NCBI RefSeq assembly: GCF_017876625.1
Contig: NZ_JAGIOH010000001.1
Coordinates: 4,919,501-4,983,500, forward strand
DNA: 64,000 nucleotides
Source: Streptomyces syringium
GTDB lineage: Bacteria; Actinomycetota; Actinomycetes; Streptomycetales; Streptomycetaceae
Direction: 5' to 3'
The notes under the pieces are model-generated. The model was not told the DNA's origin. It searched no databases and saw only the letters and a list, made by a program, of their open reading frames with translations. Position numbers and translations under genes: made by a program. This document shows positions 17,868 through 24,035 of the stretch, piece by piece. Numbering within the stretch: the first letter of the stretch is position 1; every line of letters starts with the position of its first letter.

Positions 17868-20564
17868 TTATTGGCCGATGTCGAATTTCTGTAGGATGTA
17901 GCCGTTGAATGTGTCGCCGTTGGGCTTCCCCTTGACCATGATGTATTCTACCTTGTTCGCCTTCAAGGCGCGACGCAAATCACGTGCGAGCCTAGCCTCG
18001 CTCTCGATAGTGGCTCCCCGTTCCTGCATTTTTGCTAGGATGTCCTCGAAGTATTCTCGGCTCCCCTGTTCCGCTCTCCGCTTGTCGGGTAGTCGGCGGC
18101 TGTTTATTGGGGTTGTCGAGCTGCTCTTTGCCTCGACCACGACGAATCTGCCGTCCGGACGTCTCCATACTTGATCGAACTGGTCGTTTCCGTTCTTGGG
18201 GCCGTGTAGCGTTTCTTTTGAATAGCCTGGGTAATGCTTGGCTATTACGCCGTGCTCCGCCACGGCCTCGCCAAATTTCTCGCTTTTATTCCCCATCTCG
18301 TTGTGGTGCAGCTTGTAGATCTTATCTGCCTCTTGTAGGGCATGCTTGGTATCCGAAGTCGGATTGCCGTCATGTGCCTTTTCGGCTGCCGCCAGTTCGT
18401 TTCTAGCGGCCGTGTCCAATTGAATGGCGTCATGGCGAGACTTGGCGGCATCGTCGAGTTTGGGGAGATTCTCGGGCGGGACCATTGATCTGGTCCCGGG
18501 GATGGCGTCCCCGAGCCGTTTCGGCGGAATAGGGGGTGGCGCGTCCGACTTGGGTATCCAGCGCACTCGGTTACCTTCAGTCCCAACCGATCTCCCCACT
18601 GCGGTCGGATCCTCCACCAGTTGCGGAGGGACCTTGCCGCTCTCGTCAGCGAGGTACTGGTCCTTCCGGTATCCGGTGTCTTTCCTGTAGTACTTCTCGT
18701 AGTACCCCGGCTCGTTGTTGGCGCGGTCGACCTGCTTGCGCATGATCTCGTGATCGGTCATTCCGGCGTACGGGTTGCTTCCGTCACCACGTCCACCGCT
18801 GGCCCTGTTATGCCCGTGGCCAGCCTCAGCCCCGCTGCCACCGCGATCTGGTCGACTGACATGCGTGCCGCTGTCGGCTGCACCGGCGGTTCCGTTGTCG
18901 GGGGCGTGACCCGCGTCGTGGGCACCGGGGCCGTTTGCGCGACCGCCTCCGCGTCCTTCACCCGCCCCGGGGCTCCCAGACCTTGTTGCATCCGTCCCGT
19001 TGTCGGCGGCATGGGAATGACCACCGCGGTCAGGCAGACCATTGCGCTCAGGGATGCCGCCGCGCCCCGACCTGGCAGGCGGTTCGTGGCTTGAGGTGTG
19101 GCCGCCGCTGCGGCCCACTGATGCGGCGCCATCGGATCCCGCATGTGCCCCGGCCATGGCAGGCTGCTGCCCGACCCGCTTCTGCTCGGGCGCGCGGGTG
19201 CGCTCGACCTCCGCAGCCCGCTCCGCCGCCGACCCCTCCTTCGGAACGGATTCCGCCGGCTGCTTCACCTTGCCGTGCTCGTCGAAGAGCTGCCCGGTCT
19301 TCGGGTTCAGGTAGACCGGGCGGCCCTTGTTGTCGACGAACTCCGCCACGTCCTTGGGCAGGCCCGCAGGCCGCTCCGCCAGCCTGGCCGTCGTGGCCTC
19401 GTCTGCAAGACGGAACGTTTCCCCCGCGACACGCAAAGACGCCCCGGGGTTCAACGTCTTCAGGCTCGACATCAGATCGCCGACCTTGACGAAGGTGAAC
19501 TTCCCGGCCTTGCCGACGTACGTCATCGGGTCGATGAGCCGGCCCACCTTGCCCGCCGCGGCGAACGTCTTCGCCGCCGCTCCGCCCTTCGCGGCTGCCC
19601 CGGCGCCGCCGGTGATGGTGGTGAGGACGTTGAAGGTGACCCCGCCGGCCGCACGTGCGGGGTTCTTCCCCCACTGGTCGTAGGCGACGAACGCCTTACC
19701 GGCGCCCTTCATGGTGGTGCGGGAGTCACGGAACCAGCCCGGCAGCTGGTCGTCGGAGGCCATCCAGTAGGCACCCGACAGGGGCGTCATGGTGATGGCC
19801 ACGCCCGTGGCCAGCTTGGCCAGTCCCGTCCATGCCTCACCGGCCTTGCCCCAGCCCTCGGAGCCGAACAGGGTCCCCACGCCCTTGGCGGTGCCGACGA
19901 TCCCGTCCATGACGATGCCGTCCCACAGGAAGCTCTTGGCCTGGTGTCGCAGCCAAGCCAGGCCCGTGTACTCCCGCTCGGCCAGGCTTCCCCAGGGGGT
20001 CTCCTCGGCGCGGTCGAGGTCGCCGGCCTTGTAGCCGTACATGTTGGGCTTGTGGGAGCCGTCATCGGGAATCAGCGGCGTGCCGTTCGCGACGAGCGTG
20101 ACGATTTTGTCGTGGCAGGCGCGCTCGGCGGCGTGGAAGGCGGCGACGGTGGCGTTGACGCTGTGCCAGAGCTCGTCGTTGCGGTCGGTCTTCTTCTTGT
20201 CCTTGCGCCAGTCGTCGTCGTTCTCGACGCTTGCGACGAAGGCGATGGCCTGTTCCTTGAGGCTCGCGAGCTTGGCCACCAACGGGCGCACTTCGCTCGC
20301 GTAGGCGTCCAGCGCGGAGGAGACCTTTTCCAGGTCGTCAGCGAACCCGTCGGACTTGGTCGCGACGGGGACGGTGGTGGCAAAGAGCTTGTCCGCTTCC
20401 GGGGCCTTGTAGCAGGCCGACAGACCCTGGAAGGAGGAGTGCACGCTCGCGCCGGAGTCCCGGAACAGCTTGGCGTTCGAGGCCAGGGACTTGGCCTCTT
20501 TCTCCAGCGTGCCTAACTCGCCGACGAACTGCGGTATGCCCGTCGGAATGATGAGGTCGCTCAC
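17868..20564 (-). CDS. Polymorphic toxin with restriction-endonuclease-like C-terminus (putative T7SS effector)
   Basis: 898-aa protein. Residues about 1-440 are a helical trafficking module (GLSACYKAPEADKLFATT early, TPLSGAYWMASDDQLPGWFRDS later, ending near YLNPKTGQLFDEHGKV) that is nearly the same in the second toxin. About 440-600 is a Gly/His/Pro/Arg-rich linker, then a C-terminal warhead. In the warhead, Asp797, Glu811-x-Lys813 (VVVEAKSS) and Gln833 (EQGSREYF) form the D-ExK-Q pattern of restriction-endonuclease-fold nucleases. No N-terminal signal peptide, so export would be by a type VII route. It overlaps the DUF6507 partner by 4 bp (ATGA). The last 1.7 kb is AT-richer than the first half, which fits module swapping. 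Confidence 0.85.
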   Translation of the reverse strand: MSDLIIPTGIPQFVGELGTLEKEAKSLASNAKLFRDSGASVHSSFQGLSACYKAPEADKLFATTVPVATKSDGFADDLEKVSSALDAYASEVRPLVAKLASLKEQAIAFVASVENDDDWRKDKKKTDRNDELWHSVNATVAAFHAAERACHDKIVTLVANGTPLIPDDGSHKPNMYGYKAGDLDRAEETPWGSLAEREYTGLAWLRHQAKSFLWDGIVMDGIVGTAKGVGTLFGSEGWGKAGEAWTGLAKLATGVAITMTPLSGAYWMASDDQLPGWFRDSRTTMKGAGKAFVAYDQWGKNPARAAGGVTFNVLTTITGGAGAAAKGGAAAKTFAAAGKVGRLIDPMTYVGKAGKFTFVKVGDLMSSLKTLNPGASLRVAGETFRLADEATTARLAERPAGLPKDVAEFVDNKGRPVYLNPKTGQLFDEHGKVKQPAESVPKEGSAAERAAEVERTRAPEQKRVGQQPAMAGAHAGSDGAASVGRSGGHTSSHEPPARSGRGGIPERNGLPDRGGHSHAADNGTDATRSGSPGAGEGRGGGRANGPGAHDAGHAPDNGTAGAADSGTHVSRPDRGGSGAEAGHGHNRASGGRGDGSNPYAGMTDHEIMRKQVDRANNEPGYYEKYYRKDTGYRKDQYLADESGKVPPQLVEDPTAVGRSVGTEGNRVRWIPKSDAPPPIPPKRLGDAIPGTRSMVPPENLPKLDDAAKSRHDAIQLDTAARNELAAAEKAHDGNPTSDTKHALQEADKIYKLHHNEMGNKSEKFGEAVAEHGVIAKHYPGYSKETLHGPKNGNDQFDQVWRRPDGRFVVVEAKSSSTTPINSRRLPDKRRAEQGSREYFEDILAKMQERGATIESEARLARDLRRALKANKVEYIMVKGKPNGDTFNGYILQKFDIGQ
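19240..20564 (-). repeat. Toxin trafficking-module repeat, copy 1
   Basis: The 5' half of the first toxin gene. It is homologous at DNA and protein level to 25215-26575, in the same orientation, followed by unrelated 3' ends. Together with the DUF6507 genes this gives two direct repeats about 6 kb apart, a configuration that allows recombination to exchange toxin tips. Confidence 0.75.
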
Positions 20565-20935
20565 TTCTTCCCCTGCCCGGGCATCCTGATGACGGGCTCC
20601 GTGAGCGCCGCATTGTGTGCGTTCGCCGCCATCTTCAAGTCACCCTCCATGTAGGCCTGAGCGGCCTCCCGGGCTCCGGTGAGAGACATGGTGGTGCGCT
20701 TCGCGATATAGGTCAGGTCCTTGCCCCATTTCGAGCCGAACTCGGCCAGCGCCGCGCCCACCGGGCCCTTCGGGGCGTTCCCGCAGTACATACCGCTGAT
20801 CGTGCCGGCGGCGATCGCGGCGGCCGGCAGCGACTTCTGCACAGCCTGGCCTGCCTTCGACAACCCTTCAGCGGCCTTCCCGCACCTCGTGAGCACCGCG
20901 CCCACTTCGGACGGAACAATGTCCCAAGCCGTCAT
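20561..20935 (-). CDS. DUF6507/WXG100-like small helical partner, module 1
   Basis: 124-aa helical protein (TAWDIVPSEVGAVLTRCGKAAEGL..., ending GQGKK). It is strongly similar in length and sequence to the protein at 26572-26946. The size, position directly before a long toxin, 4-bp stop/start overlap and paired central Gly-containing turn resemble WXG100/ESAT-6-like partners that accompany type VII substrates; I recall the family as DUF6507. ATG 20935 is preferred over upstream in-frame codons because it matches the paralogue exactly and has GGGGGAT about 6 bases before it. It probably acts as co-secreted partner or chaperone for the toxin. Confidence 0.75.
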   Translation of the reverse strand: MTAWDIVPSEVGAVLTRCGKAAEGLSKAGQAVQKSLPAAAIAAGTISGMYCGNAPKGPVGAALAEFGSKWGKDLTYIAKRTTMSLTGAREAAQAYMEGDLKMAANAHNAALTEPVIRMPGQGKK

Positions 20936-21007
20936 GAAATCCCCCAGATCCCCGTTCCCCGCACCAATGTGCACTCTTGCCACACAGCCCCCACTGAATG
21001 GCATCCA

Positions 21008-21036
21008 TGTCTATCGAAAACATGTTGTATGTGCAA
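21008..21036 (-). promoter_or_regulatory. Promoter of toxin module 1
   Basis: On the minus strand, TTGCAC (21036-21031), a 17-base spacer and TAGACA (21013-21008) form a sigma-70-like promoter about 70 bases before the DUF6507 start. The -10 box lies in CGATAGACATG, which recurs at the same relative place upstream of module 2 (27028-27056). Confidence 0.6.
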
Positions 21037-21113
21037 AGCGGTTACGTGCCATGTGGCGTGATGGGTGCACATGGGGCGAGCGAGTCCGTGACCAGGGGGA
21101 AAGGCGCCTCGGG

Positions 21114-22643
21114 TCAGGCGGCGGGCCGGCAGGTCATGTCCCGCGCGGGCAGGGCGCCCCGCACCAGGTAGTCGGCGACGGCCTGGTGCGCACAGGTCCC
21201 GGTACGGGAGCGGACGACGCCGTGAGCACGGGTCGGAACGGTCACCAGGACCGAGCCACGCATGGCCCGGTGCATGGCGAGACCCTCCTCATAGGTGGTG
21301 CGGGTGTCACCGGTCGCCTGGAGCTGGAGCGCGGGGACCTTGTTGTCGATCTCCGTCAGCCTCTCGCGGGGGCGCTCCTTCCAGAAGGCGCACGGCAGGG
21401 GCCCGTTGACGACCGGGCCGAAGACCGGCTGCTCGGCGCGGGAGCGTTCGACGGCCCGCCAGTACCAGTCGGGGTCGCGGGGCATGGCGGCATCGGCGCA
21501 GAGAATCGCGACCTGAGCGGAGAGGCCGGCGCTCCTCCCGGCGGTCCCCGGGCCGGACAGCTCCTTGACCATGTCGAGCAGGTACGGGTGGGGGGTGCCC
21601 GGCTTGCCGTCGGCGGCGTCGAGCAGGCTCCGTACGACCTCGGCGTACCGGGTGTTGTCCTGGGAGTCCGTGCCCAAGTCGAGGAGCAGGAAGGGCAGGT
21701 CGTGCCCGTCCAGCCGGTACGGGCCGACCTTGATCGGCTCGCCCAGGGCCCGCCGTGCGAGCCCTTCGACGGTGGCGCGGACGGCGGCGGGCGTGGCGCC
21801 GAGGCCGTACTGCGCGTGGCGGGCCGCGGCCCATGCGGCGAAGTCGTCCAGGGCCTTCTCGTTGGCGGGCCCCATGTCCTGAATCATGCCCATGCCGTAC
21901 TTGGCCGGGTCCGGGGCGCTGTCCAGGACCAGACGGTCGACTCTCTCAGGGAACATCTGCGCGTAGGTGGAGCCGAGGGTCGTCCCGTACGACTGGCCGA
22001 ACCACGAGGTCCGGCGCTCGCCGAGCGCGGCGCGGACGATGTCGACGTCGCGGGCGGTGTTGCGCGTCGAGTAGTGAGCCAGGGTGTCGGGGTACTTCTC
22101 GCCGCACTTACGGGCGTCCTGTCGCGCGAGCCGTACGCTCGCGTCGAATCCGGCCCGGTCGCTTCCGGACGAGCGGATCCAGGACGCCCGGGTCAGCCCG
22201 CAGTCCAACGGGCCGCTCTCGCCGACCCCACGGGCGTCCATACCGATGAGGTCGTAGGCCGCCGCCACCTCGGCGCCGAGCTGCTTCCGCAGGGTGGCCG
22301 GCATGGACAGGCCGGGACCGCCGGGGCCGCCCGGGTTGGTCAGGAGTATCCCGCGTCGCGCTTTGCCGTTGTCGTCGGCCTTGACGCGCGAGATCGCGAT
22401 CTGTAACGTCCGCCCGCCCGGGGCGCGGTAGTCCAGCGGCACGGTGACCCGCGCGCACTCGGTCCCGCTCGCCGCCAGCTCCTCGTCCTGGCACGCGCCC
22501 CAGACGACCTTCTGCTCCTTGAACCGTTCCAACCCGTCCCGCTGCGCGGGAGCCGGTCCCTTGGGACCTGCGGCGAAGCCGGTCCCTGTGGCGGCGGTGG
22601 TGAGGGCGAGGGTGAAGGCGGTGAGTGCATTCCGTTTTCTCAT
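21114..22643 (-). CDS. Secreted alpha/beta hydrolase, tripeptidyl aminopeptidase-like (S33)
   Basis: 509-aa exported hydrolase. It has a classic signal peptide (MRKRNALTAFTLALTT...FAAGP). The TAP/SlpD-E-type fold is evident from LLTNPGGPGGPG (oxyanion region), the nucleophile elbow WFGQSYGTTLGSTYA, the Asp in LQLQATGDTRTTYE and the His in TRAHGVV near the C-terminal TAP-like domain ending DMTCRP. It probably removes N-terminal tripeptides from extracellular peptides. It sits inside the toxin island on the same strand but about 180 bases from module 1, so it is transcribed separately. There is no visible functional link to the toxins beyond peptide processing. Confidence 0.9.
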   Translation of the reverse strand: MRKRNALTAFTLALTTAATGTGFAAGPKGPAPAQRDGLERFKEQKVVWGACQDEELAASGTECARVTVPLDYRAPGGRTLQIAISRVKADDNGKARRGILLTNPGGPGGPGLSMPATLRKQLGAEVAAAYDLIGMDARGVGESGPLDCGLTRASWIRSSGSDRAGFDASVRLARQDARKCGEKYPDTLAHYSTRNTARDVDIVRAALGERRTSWFGQSYGTTLGSTYAQMFPERVDRLVLDSAPDPAKYGMGMIQDMGPANEKALDDFAAWAAARHAQYGLGATPAAVRATVEGLARRALGEPIKVGPYRLDGHDLPFLLLDLGTDSQDNTRYAEVVRSLLDAADGKPGTPHPYLLDMVKELSGPGTAGRSAGLSAQVAILCADAAMPRDPDWYWRAVERSRAEQPVFGPVVNGPLPCAFWKERPRERLTEIDNKVPALQLQATGDTRTTYEEGLAMHRAMRGSVLVTVPTRAHGVVRSRTGTCAHQAVADYLVRGALPARDMTCRPAA

Positions 22644-22744
22644 GCCCCGACGCTAGGGAGCGGGGGCGCTCCCCGCTATGGGTTGATCCCCCGTGTGCGG
22701 TCGGGGGGCTGCCCCCCTGTAACGGGGTTACGGGCACGGGGGCT

Positions 22745-22957
22745 TCATCCCGCTGGGATGGAGCCGCCCTTCAGGCTGGCGATGAACGCCGACCAGGCGG
22801 CGGCTTCGAAGAGGAGGGTTGGGCCGTGGGGGTTTTTGCTGTCGCGGACAGGGAGGGATCTTCCTCCGGCCAGGAAGCAGACCTCCAGGCAAGCGGACTG
22901 CCCGTTGCTGTGACTGGACTTGATCCATGTCGTGCCCGATCCATCATCTATGCCCAT
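22745..22957 (-). CDS. DUF397 protein
   Basis: 70-aa protein with the DUF397 pattern TTWIKSSHSNGQSACLEV and VRDSKNPHGPTLLFEAAAWSAFIASLKGG. In Streptomyces these small proteins are partners of XRE/DUF5753 regulators and are encoded immediately downstream of them. Here the upstream regulator is reduced to a fragment (22944-23342), overlapping this gene by 14 bp, so this protein is left without its normal partner. Intact by itself; ATG 22957. Confidence 0.85.
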   Translation of the reverse strand: MGIDDGSGTTWIKSSHSNGQSACLEVCFLAGGRSLPVRDSKNPHGPTLLFEAAAWSAFIASLKGGSIPAG

Positions 22958-23342
22958 AAGTTCCTGCCACTTCAGAGATCAGATGTCTTGAGTCCTGCTC
23001 GTTGAGCGCTTTGGCCCAGATGTTCTGGAACGCCGCGTCATAGCGTGCGACCTCGCCGGGCTTGTCCAGGTACAGGTCTCCTGTGTACCCGTCTGCGTAG
23101 ACGGTGGGAGGTTCCGACTCGCTGCCGTCCCCGTTCATCGGGAACCGCAGGATGCCGAACGGTCCGGACATGACGCCGAGGTGCAGTCCCGCGTTGAACG
23201 GGACCACCTTCACCGTGACGTTGGGCAGCTCGCCAACCTCCAACAAGTGTGCGAGTTGCCCTGCCATCACGTTGTTCCCGCCGATCGGCCGTCTCAACAC
23301 CCCTTCGTTGAGCGCTACGGCCAGTGTCGCAGGTGGCCGCCC
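22944..23342 (-). pseudogene. XRE-family regulator fragment (DUF5753 C-terminus only)
   Basis: The reading (PPATLAVALNEGVLRRPIGG, then LLEVGELPNVTVKVVPF and FPMNGDG...YADGYTGDLYLDKPGEVARYDAAF) is the C-terminal half of the DUF5753 ligand-like domain of XRE regulators. The helix-turn-helix N-terminus and about half of DUF5753 are missing; an in-frame stop occurs at 23358-23360, just beyond the point where similarity ends. The break coincides with the start of an oppositely oriented small gene (23344), suggesting a deletion that fused two regulator-locus ends. A GTG at 23300 could still start a 118-residue remnant. Confidence 0.7.
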
Positions 23343-23343
23343 G

Positions 23344-23580
23344 GTGACCGTGCACGATCAGCCGCCGCTTCCCGCCGTTGGGGCGCTGATGCTGGACGCC
23401 CGGCGGGATCGGGTCGGGGAGGTCATGGACGTCATCTGCGGACGGGTGTTACTGCGAGACCCCGCCGGTGGGCGCGAGTGGGAGGCCTTTCCGTGCGACC
23501 TGACGCCGGCGACCGCCAGTGACGCGCTGCGCGCACGCGTGGCCGACGTCAATGACCAAGCCGCGCGGAGTCGACTGTGA
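23344..23580 (+). CDS. Small conserved streptomycete protein of XRE/DUF397 loci
   Basis: About 78 aa from GTG 23344 (GTG 23350 is an alternative two codons later). The sequence ALMLDARRDRVGEVMDVICGRVLLRDPAGGREW followed by LTPATASDALRARVADVN resembles short proteins commonly found next to XRE/DUF397 pairs in Streptomyces; function unknown. Overlaps the next small gene by a GTGA stop/start, so the two are coupled. The upstream edge abuts the truncated XRE fragment, so its original promoter may have been lost. Confidence 0.6.
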   Translation: MTVHDQPPLPAVGALMLDARRDRVGEVMDVICGRVLLRDPAGGREWEAFPCDLTPATASDALRARVADVNDQAARSRL

Positions 23581-23750
23581 GCGGGGAGGCCGTCGCGACG
23601 GCGTCTGCGAAGGCGGATCGCCAATGTGAAGGCTGCCGGGACATCAAGCGCAAGCGTGCCCGCGCGCTGGCTGCCGGGGATGTTCAGGAAGCCGCCGCGC
23701 TGACCGCCGCCATGGGGGTGCATCTGCGCGTGACGCACGAGTCCCCGTGA
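23577..23750 (+). CDS. Very small Cys-x2-Cys protein, partner of preceding gene
   Basis: 57 codons from a GTG overlapping the previous stop, ending with TGA at 23748-23750. The product contains a CEGC motif then a basic helical stretch (RDIKRKRARALAAGDVQEAA). It fits the second member of the paired small genes seen near XRE/DUF397 loci in streptomycetes. The CxxC could bind zinc, but the second pair of ligands is not evident. Function unknown. Confidence 0.5.
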   Translation: MSGEAVATASAKADRQCEGCRDIKRKRARALAAGDVQEAAALTAAMGVHLRVTHESP

Positions 23751-23801
23751 TCAACCCCTGAGCCGTCGGGCGCGGCTCGATCGAGCCGCGCCCGACAACC
23801 A

Positions 23802-24035
23802 TCAGTCGTCCTGCTTCGCCTTCTCGGCGGCGTACTCCGCGCGGATCTGCGCGTGGATCGCGTCCAGGCCCGCCTCGTACTCCGCCTCCTGCTCGGGAGT
23901 GGCCTCGTCCGGATAGTCCACGCCGTACTTGGCGCAGAATTCGTAGAACCATTCCGATGACAGCCGGTGCCGCTTGGTCACCAGAGGGTGCACCGGCTCC
24001 GACGGCTCCAGCTTGCCGGGCTCGCGCTCCGTCAC
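23802..24035 (-). CDS. Candidate immunity protein for the GNAT-type toxin
   Basis: 77-aa acidic, soluble, helical protein (LSSEWFYEFCAKYGVDYPDEATPEQEAEYEAGLDAIHAQIRAEYAAEK). The start overlaps the toxin stop by 4 bp (24032-24035), the position where polymorphic-toxin operons carry the antidote. No family recognised. The acidity would suit binding to a basic or nucleotide/CoA-binding toxin surface, but that is inference only. Low confidence in function, good confidence that it is a gene given the coupling and codon bias. Confidence 0.65.
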   Translation of the reverse strand: MTEREPGKLEPSEPVHPLVTKRHRLSSEWFYEFCAKYGVDYPDEATPEQEAEYEAGLDAIHAQIRAEYAAEKAKQDD

